A DNA stretch of 39,579 nt, from NCBI GenBank assembly GCA_017516465.1, contig JAFXCR010000053.1:1-39579 (forward strand), given 5' to 3'. This DNA is from Ruminococcus sp. (GTDB lineage: Bacteria > Bacillota > Clostridia > Oscillospirales > Ruminococcaceae). The notes under the pieces are model-generated. The model was not told the DNA's origin, did not search any database, and worked only from the letters and a program-made list of their open reading frames with translations. This document shows positions 23,502 to 32,346 of the stretch, piece after piece. The translations under genes were made by a program, and so were the position numbers. How positions within the stretch are numbered: position 1 is the first letter of the stretch; each line of letters opens with the position of its first letter.

Positions 23502-26132
23502 ATGGGACTTACAGAAAAAGAAGCCGCTGAAAGGCTGAAAACGGATGGCGAAAATGTTCTTGCAGAAAACAAAAGAACAGGACCGGCAGGTATATTCATA
23601 GGTCAGTTCAAAGACGTAATGGTAATGATTCTTCTTGCGGCAACGGCGATATCAGTGCTTCTCGGGGAAATCACCGACGCAGTTACTATAATTCTTATCG
23701 TACTGCTTAACGCGATTCTCGGATTCATTCAGGAATACCGCACAGAGCATACTCTCGAAGCACTGAAATCCATGACAGCTCCCACAGCGAAATGCTGGCG
23801 TGACGGAAAGCTTAAGGAAATAGAAGCGGCAAAGCTTGTTGTGGGGGATGTTGTAGAAATCGAAGCAGGCGACAGAATTCCGGCTGACTGCGTAATTATA
23901 AACGCTTCGGGCTTCTTTTCGGATGAATCCGTACTTACCGGAGAATCAGCCGCAGTAGCGAAAAATGCCGGAAATCAGAACGATACTGACAATTCCCTCA
24001 ACAAGGAAAACATCATCTACTGCGGAACCTCAGCCACTAAGGGCAGATGTCTTGCTAAGGTTATCGCTGTCGGAAAAAATACGCAGATGGGAAGAATTTC
24101 GGAGATGCTGACGGATATCGACAAGGAGCAGACTCCTTTGCAGAAGCGTCTTGCCGAGCTTGGAAAAACAGTTGCGGCTATATGTATTTTCGTGTGTATT
24201 GCCGTATTTGCCGCCGGAGTTCTTCGGGGCGAAAAAGTATTCGATATGCTCATGATGGGAATAACTATCGCAATTGCGGCAATTCCGGAGGGACTTCCGG
24301 CAACCGTAACAATTGCACTTGCACTTGCAGTCAACAGGATGCTTAAGCAGAAGGCTCTTGTAAATAAGCTTCACAGCGTGGAAACTCTCGGCTGTACGTC
24401 AGTGATATGCTCCGACAAGACGGGGACGATTACCGAAAATAAAATGACAGTAACGGAGCTTGCAACGGCTGACGAGCGTTATTATTTCAGCGGAATGGGA
24501 TACAGAATCAGCGGAAGCGTTACGAAATCGGACGAGGGAATTGCTGTAAATCCCGTGAACGAGAAGGCTCTCACAAGCACTCTTGTCTGTGGAGTTCTCT
24601 GCTCAACAGCGAGGATATCCGCAAAAATTCCGCCGAAAAGCCGCATAAGGGGACAGCTCTCCGGAAGGGGAGAGTGGGAGGTCACAGGCGATCCTACCGA
24701 AGCGGCAATACTTATAGCGGCGGCAAAGGCAGGAATCATGCAGACAGAGCTTGCGATAAACAACAGAATTCTTGCGGAGTTTCCATTTGACAGTGAAAAC
24801 AGATTCATGGCTGTACACTGCGTTTCGGGCAGTGAACGGAGAATATATTTCAAAGGAGCAGAGGAGGTCATTCTTCCTAAATGCCAGCAGTATATGGACG
24901 GAAAGGGAAGTATCATCCCCATGACGGCGGCTGTAAGGAAAAGGCTGTCCGAAGCGGCTGAGGATATGTCCGGCAAGGCTCTGAGAGTTCTTGCACTTGC
25001 ATACTGCGTATCGGACAGATTTGAGCATGACAGGGGAAATCTTGTTTTTCTCGGTCTTGTGGGAATGATAGATCCTCCCCGTGAGGAAGCAAAGGCGGCA
25101 ATAAGGAAATGTGCTTCTGCGTCTGTCCGGACGGTCATGATTACCGGAGACCATAAAAATACCGCCGTTGCAGTCGCTAAGAAGGCAGGTATGCTCAAAG
25201 GTGGATTAGCTATGACCGGTGCAGAGCTTGACGGTATGTCCGACGAGGAGCTTGACCGTAATATCGGGAAATACACCGTTTTTGCCCGTGTTGAGCCTGT
25301 ACATAAGCTGCGTATAGTCCGGAGCTTCAGACGAAGGGGAGAGATCGTCACCATGACGGGCGACGGTGTAAATGACGCTCCGGCGATAAAGGAAGCTGAC
25401 GTCGGCGTAGCTATGGGAATCACCGGAACAGATGTTACAAAGCAGGCGGCAGATGTGATACTCCTTGACGACAACCTTGCAACACTTGTGGGAGCAGTCG
25501 AGCAGGGACGGTGCGTTTATGCCAATATACGGCGGTTTGTGCGGTATCTTCTCTCGTGCAATATCGGCGAGGTGCTGACGATGTTTCTTGGAATACTCAT
25601 GGGAATGCCAGTTGTACTTCTTCCGGTGCAGATACTTCTTGTAAACCTCGTAACGGACGGACTTCCGGCAATTGCACTGGGCATGGAGCCTCCCGAAAGC
25701 GATGTAATGACAAGACCGCCGAGAAAATCAACAGAGGGATTCTTTTCCGGCGGTCTTATGGGTAAAATTGTATTCAGGGGAATATTCATCGGACTGTCCA
25801 CGCTTGCATCATTTGCGGCGATACTCCATATGGGCGGAAGCGTCGAAGCGGCAAGAACAGCGGCTCTCATCACGCTTGTAGCTTCACAGCTCATACACGT
25901 TTTTGAATGTAAATCAGAGAAGAAGTCGCTGTTTGGAATTAACATTTTCAGCAATATGAAGCTGATTATGGCAGTCGGAATATCTGCGGCAGTTCTTGTT
26001 GCTGCTGTTGCGGTTCCGCAGCTGAGGGTGGTTTTCGAGACAGTGGGACTGACTTCTCAGCAGCTTCTCACGGCTTTAGGATTCAGTGCAGCTGTTCCTC
26101 TGTTGAGCAATTTTCCGCTGTTCAGGCATTAA
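23502..26132 (+). CDS. Calcium-transporting P-type ATPase (P2A type)
   Basis: This 876-residue P-type ATPase has the actuator motif TGES (146-149), PEGLPA in M4 (262-267), the phosphorylated aspartate D305 in DKTGT, and the hinge TGDGVNDAP. The M5-M6 residues NIGE and NLVTDG match the Ca2+-binding positions of SERCA-type pumps, so export of Ca2+ is the likely role. It follows spoVAD-spoVAE on the same strand after 230 bases of repeats. In Bacillus a similar pump (YloB) is linked to sporulation; a link here is inference. AAGGGTGAG precedes the start. Ten hydrophobic segments are expected. Confidence 0.92.
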   Translation: MGLTEKEAAERLKTDGENVLAENKRTGPAGIFIGQFKDVMVMILLAATAISVLLGEITDAVTIILIVLLNAILGFIQEYRTEHTLEALKSMTAPTAKCWRDGKLKEIEAAKLVVGDVVEIEAGDRIPADCVIINASGFFSDESVLTGESAAVAKNAGNQNDTDNSLNKENIIYCGTSATKGRCLAKVIAVGKNTQMGRISEMLTDIDKEQTPLQKRLAELGKTVAAICIFVCIAVFAAGVLRGEKVFDMLMMGITIAIAAIPEGLPATVTIALALAVNRMLKQKALVNKLHSVETLGCTSVICSDKTGTITENKMTVTELATADERYYFSGMGYRISGSVTKSDEGIAVNPVNEKALTSTLVCGVLCSTARISAKIPPKSRIRGQLSGRGEWEVTGDPTEAAILIAAAKAGIMQTELAINNRILAEFPFDSENRFMAVHCVSGSERRIYFKGAEEVILPKCQQYMDGKGSIIPMTAAVRKRLSEAAEDMSGKALRVLALAYCVSDRFEHDRGNLVFLGLVGMIDPPREEAKAAIRKCASASVRTVMITGDHKNTAVAVAKKAGMLKGGLAMTGAELDGMSDEELDRNIGKYTVFARVEPVHKLRIVRSFRRRGEIVTMTGDGVNDAPAIKEADVGVAMGITGTDVTKQAADVILLDDNLATLVGAVEQGRCVYANIRRFVRYLLSCNIGEVLTMFLGILMGMPVVLLPVQILLVNLVTDGLPAIALGMEPPESDVMTRPPRKSTEGFFSGGLMGKIVFRGIFIGLSTLASFAAILHMGGSVEAARTAALITLVASQLIHVFECKSEKKSLFGINIFSNMKLIMAVGISAAVLVAAVAVPQLRVVFETVGLTSQQLLTALGFSAAVPLLSNFPLFRH

Positions 26133-26138
26133 GGCGAT

Positions 26139-26167
26139 ACAGTACAGATTCAGTACTGTTTTTATTT
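26139..26167 (+). terminator. Terminator of the calcium ATPase gene
   Basis: ACAGTAC and GTACTGT enclose AGATTCA, followed by TTTTTATTT. Confidence 0.78.
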
Positions 26168-26177
26168 CAATGAAAGT

Positions 26178-26316
26178 CAAGCGGACGACCAATGGTCATC
26201 CCTACACAATATGCACGAAATTTTTAAATGACCGATTGTAGGGGACGGCGTCTCGACGTCCCATATAATTCCCGATGAAACATCACGGGCGGATGTAGGC
26301 ATCCGCCCTTACATAT
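26178..26316. repeat. Cluster of three family A hairpins
   Basis: Modules end in CCCTACA (26202 area), carry GGGGACGG..CGACGTCCC (26241-26262) and GGGCGGATG..CATCCGCCC (26287-26308). The middle one, read on the minus strand, has the same core as the modules at 17910 and 392. Confidence 0.6.
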
Positions 26317-26384
26317 TATATCATCGAATACAATGCGGACGACAAATTGACATCCGCATTTTGCAAATTTAGTGCAACATTTTA

Positions 26385-26732
26385 TTAAATTTCCAGCCCG
26401 AAGCTTATCGACAGTGCAGTATCGACCTTGTTCATGGAATTGAGGTCAAGCTCGCCCATTTTGTCCTTGAGACGCTTTTTGTCGATGGTGCGGATCTGCT
26501 CCAGAAGAACGATGCTGTCCTTCGCAAGACCGCATTTATCCGCCTGAAGCTCAATGTGGGTAGGCATACGGGATTTGTCACGCTGACTTGTAATTGCGGC
26601 GGCTATCACAGTGGGACTGTGCTTGTTTCCCACGTCGTTCTGAACGATAAGTACAGGTCTGATTCCGCCTTGCTCCGAGCCGACAACTGGACTGAGGTCA
26701 GCGTAATATATTTCTCCTCTTTTCACCGGCAT
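26385..26732 (-). CDS. MazF/PemK (NdoA-type) toxin endoribonuclease, no adjacent antitoxin
   Basis: This 115-residue protein has the MazF/EndoA features: [31 protein letters not shown], with the conserved GSEQ-GxRPVL core, then [12 protein letters not shown] and [13 protein letters not shown]. Members cut mRNA at short motifs and are normally restrained by a MazE-type antitoxin. The AGGAG ribosome site is good, but the 300 bases upstream contain no antitoxin frame. The antitoxin may be elsewhere. In many Firmicutes this single-copy gene lies near alr, which is not seen here. Confidence 0.9.
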   Translation of the reverse strand: MPVKRGEIYYADLSPVVGSEQGGIRPVLIVQNDVGNKHSPTVIAAAITSQRDKSRMPTHIELQADKCGLAKDSIVLLEQIRTIDKKRLKDKMGELDLNSMNKVDTALSISFGLEI

Positions 26733-27039
26733 AATGATTATCTCCTGTCTGTATATTTGTGATGCTGTCTATATCATTACCCTTTTACGGTAAATTATAC
26801 AGGTTATATCATTATTATATGCCGTATAGTTTGTATCGTTTACAGCAGATAGTTCACTGTTATCGTGTGAATATGAGGTCGAAATTTTACATTCCGCAGT
26901 TTTGATTTACAAAAAATCTCTTGTCTTGAAGGTGGGGGAATACATAAACTACTAAAACAAATAAAGCCTGTGCAATTAATGCACAGGCTTTTGTTTGTCA
27001 TTCTATTTGAATGAATCAGGATAATTTTGTTTTCAACAA
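26733..27039. other. Intergenic region with IS-end-like motif and bidirectional terminator
   Basis: The region is AT-rich. It contains TCTTGAAGGTGGGGGAA (26924-26940), which resembles motifs at 28671 and 30031, and a terminator hairpin at 26963-26991. Candidate TATAAT boxes on the minus strand upstream of the toxin gene have poor -35 partners. No open frame is convincing. Confidence 0.4.
26963..26991 (-). terminator. Terminator of the M60-like protease gene
   Basis: AAAGCCTGTGCA and TGCACAGGCTTT form a perfect 12-bp stem with a 5-base loop. Both sides are T-rich on their own strand, so it may work in both directions. Confidence 0.85.
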
Positions 27040-28515
27040 TTAAAATCCGAGGTTTTCCAGGGAATTAACGAGACATTCCTTGCCAAACCACTGTTTTACA
27101 AATTCCTTGAATGAATTCTTTTCAAATGTTGTGTGGCTCCAGCTTAACTTATAGAGCTTTCTGAGAGAGTTTACGAACTTAAGGAATTCGTAATTATTAG
27201 ATGTTGAAAAAGAAGTACCGCAAATCTCGTTTACAACAGCTGCAGCTGATTTGTTTTCAGTGTTGGTATATGAATTATCTGAAGTTGCAGCAAAGTATTT
27301 TTCTAACTTATCCCAACCGTATGTGTTAGCAATATTAGAAAGCTTTAAAGCATAGTGGAACATAGGATCTGTTACCGGAGGATTGATAAGCTTGAGTATC
27401 TTATCATACTTGCCGACAATATTATTATCGGTGTAGTTAATATTCATACTTCTGAGATTGTCACAATTCTGGATAGCTGTAAGTGCTCTCATATTTGTAA
27501 CATATTCATCAAAGCAATTATTATTATTCCAAAATCCGTAGTACTTGTTATGGCTTGAAGTTTCGGTGTCATAGCAATGAGATAATTCGTGCATAAGACC
27601 CCATGTTATTTCGTTTTTGCCTGTGGCAATTGAAGCGAGAACTTCATCTGTTCCTTCTTCATTAAGGCCAATATATCCGTTATAAGAATTGCCGTCTATT
27701 ATCTTTCCGTTAGTTGCATAAGCATAAGTGTTTGAATCAGGATCATCGAAAACGATATATGTAGTTTTAAGCTTTACTCCTGTCATTTTGCTAAGGCTGT
27801 TTGAAAGTATGCTCATTCTCTTTGCCCAGTCTATTAATTCAGAAGTGGAAACGCCGCTGTAATTTCTCGTGCGTATTACTAAGTTTTCACCATCGGGTGT
27901 CTTAACGTCAACACGCTTATAGCCTGAACTATGTCCGGCATAAGCTGCATAATTACATGATACGTTTGCTATACCATTGTTAACAATAGAAGTAGAATAT
28001 GTAAAGGAAGTGCCTAATGTAAATACCTCATATTCAACATTGTAGCTTTTGGTTGATTTCTTTATAACATTGGATGGTTTATAAGTAACGCAGTTTGGGG
28101 CATTGTTAACGTAATAAGTAACATTAAGTTCCATGTTATTGATGGTGTTTACGCCTCTTGAGCTGATATTAATACCCGAAACATTGACTGTAATTGTTGC
28201 TTTTTCAAATAATGAAGCGACAATTTTACTATTACATTCAATTCTTTTTTCTGTTCTACCATCGGCATATACATGTTCATTTACAACGTGAGGAATCTGC
28301 TTACCGGCATTTTTATAAGCTTTTGTCGTTACAGTAATCTGGCTTTCATCAATGTTAAGAGCATTGTTGTAATCTGTATCGCTGATGAAATCAGCTGCGG
28401 ATGCAGAAATAGGATTTATAGAAGCAAGGTTTAATTTAGGCATAACTACTGATGATAAAACAAATGTAGATGCTAAAATAGATGTTGTTGTTTTTTTAAA
28501 ATTAATTTTTTTCAT
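27040..28515 (-). CDS. Secreted zinc metalloprotease, M60-like (HEXXH-X23-E)
   Basis: This 491-residue protein has a signal peptide ending around SASA-AD (residue 41) and no membrane anchor. The zinc site is H309-E310-L-S-H313, with a likely third ligand E337 in CFDEYVTN, giving HEXXH-X23-E. That spacing fits the M60/enhancin-like gluzincins, some of which act on mucins; assignment to M60 is by motif and not by full alignment. Residues 45-220 form a beta-rich N-terminal part of unknown function. A strong promoter and AAAGGGG ribosome site precede it. It is AT-rich relative to core genes, which suggests acquisition. Confidence 0.75.
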   Translation of the reverse strand: MKKINFKKTTTSILASTFVLSSVVMPKLNLASINPISASAADFISDTDYNNALNIDESQITVTTKAYKNAGKQIPHVVNEHVYADGRTEKRIECNSKIVASLFEKATITVNVSGINISSRGVNTINNMELNVTYYVNNAPNCVTYKPSNVIKKSTKSYNVEYEVFTLGTSFTYSTSIVNNGIANVSCNYAAYAGHSSGYKRVDVKTPDGENLVIRTRNYSGVSTSELIDWAKRMSILSNSLSKMTGVKLKTTYIVFDDPDSNTYAYATNGKIIDGNSYNGYIGLNEEGTDEVLASIATGKNEITWGLMHELSHCYDTETSSHNKYYGFWNNNNCFDEYVTNMRALTAIQNCDNLRSMNINYTDNNIVGKYDKILKLINPPVTDPMFHYALKLSNIANTYGWDKLEKYFAATSDNSYTNTENKSAAAVVNEICGTSFSTSNNYEFLKFVNSLRKLYKLSWSHTTFEKNSFKEFVKQWFGKECLVNSLENLGF

Positions 28516-28553
28516 TTTTAACCCCTTTATATTTTACTTACCATGGCAAATGT

Positions 28554-28582
28554 ATTGTATCACAGAATTGTTAATATGTCAA
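28554..28582 (-). promoter_or_regulatory. Promoter of the M60-like protease gene
   Basis: On the minus strand TTGACA (28577-28582) and TACAAT (28554-28559) are spaced by 17 bases. Confidence 0.8.
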
Positions 28583-28706
28583 GAACTTTTTAGATAATTG
28601 TAAATTTATATTCAGTATATCTAAAAAAATATTTATCTATATATGCTGATAATTGTTAAATTTATCAAAAATCCCCCGTCTTAAGGGAAGTAGTCATAAA
28701 GAAGTA

Positions 28707-28747
28707 AAATCCTGAAAAGAATTATTTTCTTCTCAGGATTTTTTTAT
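28707..28747 (-). terminator. Terminator of the RpiB-like/GNAT unit
   Basis: AATCCTGA.AAGAA pairs with TTCTTCTCAGGATT with one mismatch around TTATT. It lies just past the stop of the RpiB-like gene and is T-rich on both sides. Confidence 0.75.
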
Positions 28748-28766
28748 CTCACAGATAAATTGAAAA

Positions 28767-29405
28767 TTATCTATGAGAACGCATCATATTCTTAATTTCC
28801 TCAATAGCACTATTAAACATTATATAGTCATACACAATGCGATTGCTCAATGCTTTTTTCAACAACTCCTTGTCTACGCCATCAATAATATCTGCCCATG
28901 TTTTCTTTACTGTTTGATTCATTTGCTTCAAGAGCTTTGTATCATGCCTTTTTCTTTCAGCATCGTCAACAGGATATCCTTCGCCAAAAGGACCGTCGAA
29001 TAATTTATTTAATGTGCATTGAAGATTTATTTCTCCAAGCCATCCCCAGTTAAGTCCCAATGGCAGCGATACAGCATTGCCGTTGTTAATTCTTCCGAAT
29101 AAAAATGCGTCTTGCGGAGTGGGAACGTAGCCGCATAATACACCGGGTAAGCTATTACACGCCAGCATCATACCCTGACCGGACGAACATCCTGTCACTA
29201 TAAAATCTACAGCTCTGCTTGAAAGTAATAAACTGACGCAGATAGCAATTTCAATATACGAAAACTGTTGTAAAGAATCATCAAACACACCAAAATTAAC
29301 TACTTCATGACCAAGAGTTTTCGCCGTCTTTGTCACGCTCTCAAAAATAATACTATTCTTTTCTTTTTGTGACGATGCCTGAATTACTCCTATCTTCATG
29401 CCCAT
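28767..29405 (-). CDS. RpiB/LacA/LacB-family sugar-phosphate isomerase-like protein
   Basis: This protein of about 212 residues has the RpiB/LacAB fold signature: MKIGVIQASSQKEKN, GHEVVNFGVF, and VDFIVTGCSSGQGMMLACN, with the cysteine that is often the base in RpiB. The usual HNDANV segment reads NNGNAV, so the ring-opening histidine is missing there. A 60-residue helical C-terminal extension is unusual. Function is probably isomerisation of a sugar phosphate but the substrate is unknown. Starts at 29405 (GGAGG 5 bases away) or 29399 are both possible. It follows the GNAT gene by about 28 bases, forming a unit. Confidence 0.72.
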   Translation of the reverse strand: MGMKIGVIQASSQKEKNSIIFESVTKTAKTLGHEVVNFGVFDDSLQQFSYIEIAICVSLLLSSRAVDFIVTGCSSGQGMMLACNSLPGVLCGYVPTPQDAFLFGRINNGNAVSLPLGLNWGWLGEINLQCTLNKLFDGPFGEGYPVDDAERKRHDTKLLKQMNQTVKKTWADIIDGVDKELLKKALSNRIVYDYIMFNSAIEEIKNMMRSHR

Positions 29406-29433
29406 CCTTGCCTCCACAACTTTAAATTCTTCT

Positions 29434-29877
29434 CTATATTCGTTTTACAAACGATACATGCTCCTTCAATTCGTAAAATCCATTTTTCTGATAAAAGCCA
29501 TAAGCAGGTACATTATTCTCTGTTTGCAAGAAAATTTGCACCACCCCAATTTCTTTTATTGCTTTTTCGATTTCTTTTATAAAATAAGTTCCTATGCCAT
29601 TTCCTTGCTTATCTGTCTGTATGCATAATTCATCGATATAATATTCTGTACCGGAATACCAATGCCTAATATGCCCCATAGATATACCTATCAATTTATC
29701 ATCTTCGAATAAACCATATACCAATGAATTACTTTGTCCGACTAAGTCAGACAAATACAAATCCAACTGTTCTTTGTTTGACCAATCATCATTCCATGGT
29801 TCGATTGTAAATACACCTGTAAACAACTTTTTTATGACCTCTATTTCATTCATTCCTATTCTCTTAAAGCTGTACAT
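29434..29877 (-). CDS. GNAT-family N-acetyltransferase
   Basis: This 147-residue protein has the acetyl-CoA-binding motif A of the GNAT fold, DELCIQTDKQGNGIGTYFI (Q-x-x-G-x-G), followed by YGFYQKNGF near the C-terminus. It resembles small aminoglycoside- or amine-acetylating GNATs, but the substrate cannot be read from sequence and no resistance claim is made. A consensus promoter lies upstream and the RpiB-like gene follows, so the two form a small transcription unit that is AT-rich like its surroundings. Confidence 0.85.
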   Translation of the reverse strand: MYSFKRIGMNEIEVIKKLFTGVFTIEPWNDDWSNKEQLDLYLSDLVGQSNSLVYGLFEDDKLIGISMGHIRHWYSGTEYYIDELCIQTDKQGNGIGTYFIKEIEKAIKEIGVVQIFLQTENNVPAYGFYQKNGFYELKEHVSFVKRI

Positions 29878-29923
29878 TTACACATATCCTCTCTGCTACA
29901 AATTCTTATTCATCTGTAAGTTT

Positions 29924-29952
29924 ATTATAACAAAGCCAACATAAAAAGTCAA
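29924..29952 (-). promoter_or_regulatory. Promoter of the GNAT/RpiB-like unit
   Basis: On the minus strand TTGACT (29947-29952) and TATAAT (29924-29929) are spaced by 17 bases. Confidence 0.8.
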
Positions 29953-29967
29953 TGACACAAGCAACGC

Positions 29968-30003
29968 AAAGCCACTTTTGACATTGATATCAAAAGTGGC
30001 TTT
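29968..30003 (-). terminator. Long hairpin after hydF
   Basis: AAAGCCACTTTTGA and TCAAAAGTGGCTTT form a perfect 14-bp stem around an 8-base loop. It lies 47 bases past hydF. The following minus-strand sequence is not strongly T-rich, so termination may be partial. Confidence 0.65.
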
Positions 30004-30049
30004 ATAATACTTCTATATGACTATCCGACATAAAGGCGGGGGAGTTCGT

Positions 30050-31249
30050 TTATTCTATTATTTTCTGAAGCTCCGGAAAAACGCTGAGGCTCCGTGAGAG
30101 GATACCATTCATTTTTGCAAGAGCTATACCGTAATTCGTAAAGGGAATTTCCTGTGTTCCGGCAGATCTCATCCGATAGCCGATTTCACGCTCATTGAGC
30201 ATACATCCGCCGCAGTGGATGATAAGACGAATATCTGAAAGCTCCTCCGGAAAGTCACGTCCGGAGGAAAGCCGTATATTAAAGCTTTTTCCGGTAGTTT
30301 TCCTGAGCATTGCCGGAAGCTTTACACTTCCGATATCGCCGCACTGCCTGTGATGAGTGCATCCCTCCGAGATTAGTACGCTATCGCCGTCACGGAGAGC
30401 ATCAATAGCCGCCGCACCTTTTACGGCAGTTTCGAGGAATCCCTTGTATCTTGCCATGAGGATTGAAAAAGACGTGAGGGGGATATCCTCTGGCACGATT
30501 TTGCTGACGGCTCTGAACACCTGACTGTCAGTTATAACCATTTTCGGTTTATCCGAAAGACCTTCAAGAGTCTGTGCAAGCTGATCTTCCTTTGTAAAAA
30601 CAGCCATTGCGTCTGCGTCGAGGATATCACGGAGTGTCTGCACCTGTGGCAGAATCATTCTTCCCTTGGGAGCAGAAGCGTCAATCGGTGTTACAAGAAC
30701 GACTATATCTCCGGCAGAAAGCAGATCGCCGACAATGCGTTTTTCTGGTTTGTCTGTTTTTGCAAGCTGAGCGATCTTCTCTTTCAGCTCATGTATATTT
30801 GAGTTTTCAGCGGCACTTACGGAGATTTCATTTTCTTTCAGGGGAGTAATTTCTCTGATATCGGACTTGTTGTATACTGTAAGAAAGGGAATATCACGTT
30901 CACGGAAAAGATTGATAAGCTGTCTGTCGGTATCGGACAGTCCCTCTGAGGAATCCACAACAAGCACGGCAATATCAGTGCGGTTGAGTATCTGGCGTGT
31001 TTTTTTCACGCGAAGCTCACCGAGAGTTCCCTCGTCGTCGTAGCCGGGAGTATCTGTTATCATCACTGGACCGACAGGAAGAAGCTCCATTGCCTTTGTC
31101 ACGGGATCGGTAGTAGTTCCTTTTACATCGGAAACAACTGAGAGTTCCTGTCCTGTTACGGCATTCACAACGCTTGATTTTCCGGCATTACGTTTTCCGA
31201 AAAATCCGATATGAAGGCGTTCTCCTGACGGAGTATCATTAAGGCTCAT
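30050..31249 (-). CDS. hydF: [FeFe]-hydrogenase H-cluster maturation GTPase HydF
   Basis: This 399-residue protein is the scaffold GTPase on which the 2Fe subcluster of [FeFe]-hydrogenase is carried before transfer to HydA. The N-terminal GTPase domain has P-loop GKRNAGKS (18-25), DTPGYDD and NKSD. The C-terminal part has the cluster motif CTHHRQC and HCGGC, the conserved Cx(H)...HCxxC set. hydE and hydG are not in this window. It starts 22 bases after ldh with AGGAGG, so both are co-transcribed, linking two routes for disposing of reductant. Confidence 0.95.
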   Translation of the reverse strand: MSLNDTPSGERLHIGFFGKRNAGKSSVVNAVTGQELSVVSDVKGTTTDPVTKAMELLPVGPVMITDTPGYDDEGTLGELRVKKTRQILNRTDIAVLVVDSSEGLSDTDRQLINLFRERDIPFLTVYNKSDIREITPLKENEISVSAAENSNIHELKEKIAQLAKTDKPEKRIVGDLLSAGDIVVLVTPIDASAPKGRMILPQVQTLRDILDADAMAVFTKEDQLAQTLEGLSDKPKMVITDSQVFRAVSKIVPEDIPLTSFSILMARYKGFLETAVKGAAAIDALRDGDSVLISEGCTHHRQCGDIGSVKLPAMLRKTTGKSFNIRLSSGRDFPEELSDIRLIIHCGGCMLNEREIGYRMRSAGTQEIPFTNYGIALAKMNGILSRSLSVFPELQKIIE

Positions 31250-31271
31250 AGAATAGATACCTCCTGATAAA

Positions 31272-32216
31272 TCAGAAATCGATCTGATTTATAACTTCTC
31301 TGAGAGCCTCTGCACTTGCCTGAAGCTTTACGATTTCATCGTCTGTAAGCTTGGGTGTGACCTCACGCTCGATACCGTTGCTTCCGAGAACAGCGGGCAG
31401 ACTGAGACAGATATCATTGATGCCGAACTTATCGTTTATAAGATATGAAACGGTGATGATATTATTTGCATCACGGAGAATAGAATCGCAGATTTTGTTT
31501 ACTGCCATGCCGATAGCGAAGAAAGTAGCTCCCTTGCGCTTGATAACCTCAGAACCGGCAAGACGTACTTCCTCGATGATCTGGTCATCGTCGAATTTCT
31601 GGTGATTCTGTGACTCCATGTATTCATCCATTTCAACGCCGGCGATGCTTGTCATAGACCACGGGATAAATGAAGAATCGCCGTGCTCACCGAAAACGTA
31701 TGCATGAATGCTGTTGGGACTGAGTTCAAGATGATCTGCAAGAACAGCACGCAGACGTGATGTATCGAGCGCAGTACCGGAACCGATTACCTGATTCGGT
31801 GTAAGATTTGTGCATTTGAGTGTGACGTATGTAAGGATATCAACAGGGTTGCTTACGATGATGTAGATTGCGTCAGGTGCAGCTTCTGCGATCTGAGGCA
31901 TAACCTCCTTGATGATATTTACGTTTGTCTGAGCGAGGTCAAGACGAGTCTGACCGGGCTTTCTTCCAAGACCGAGAGTAACGATAACGATGTCGGAATT
32001 AACAGCGTCGGCATAGTCTCCGTCGATGACTTCGACGTTATGACCGAATGAAACACCCTGACGGATATCCATAGCTTCGCCCTTTGCTTTTTCTTTGTTT
32101 ATATCAATAAGTACTATATCGGAACAGGTTCCGCAGACAGCGAGTGTGTAAGCGATAGTTGCACCTACGTTGCCCACGCCCAAGATAGTTATTTTTGTAC
32201 CTTTTTTTTCTCTCAT
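31272..32216 (-). CDS. ldh: L-lactate dehydrogenase
   Basis: This 314-residue enzyme reduces pyruvate to L-lactate with NADH. The NAD-binding motif GVGNVGATIAY, the active-site loop GLGRKPGQTR (substrate arginine), VIGSGTALDTSRLR and the catalytic histidine in GEHGDS are present. The Q in the KPGQTR loop, and not R, indicates lactate rather than malate dehydrogenase. Ribosome site: CAGGAGG. It is first in the ldh-hydF unit, under a near-consensus promoter. Confidence 0.94.
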   Translation of the reverse strand: MREKKGTKITILGVGNVGATIAYTLAVCGTCSDIVLIDINKEKAKGEAMDIRQGVSFGHNVEVIDGDYADAVNSDIVIVTLGLGRKPGQTRLDLAQTNVNIIKEVMPQIAEAAPDAIYIIVSNPVDILTYVTLKCTNLTPNQVIGSGTALDTSRLRAVLADHLELSPNSIHAYVFGEHGDSSFIPWSMTSIAGVEMDEYMESQNHQKFDDDQIIEEVRLAGSEVIKRKGATFFAIGMAVNKICDSILRDANNIITVSYLINDKFGINDICLSLPAVLGSNGIEREVTPKLTDDEIVKLQASAEALREVINQIDF

Positions 32217-32248
32217 AGTATTACCTCCTGAGTGAATTATACAACTTT

Positions 32249-32277
32249 ATTATAACATTTTTTTAAATCAATTTCAA
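32249..32277 (-). promoter_or_regulatory. Promoter of ldh-hydF
   Basis: On the minus strand TTGAAA (32272-32277) and TATAAT (32249-32254) are spaced by 17 bases. Confidence 0.78.
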
Positions 32278-32346
32278 GGGGGAAAGAAGTATTTTGGAAA
32301 AATTTACAAATGGAATCAGAGATTATTGGAAGAAAGGAAATGACGG

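Noticed and set aside
24482-25474. 330-codon open frame opposite the calcium ATPase
   Set aside because: It is antisense to conserved P-type ATPase codons, has no recognisable domain and reflects codon bias.
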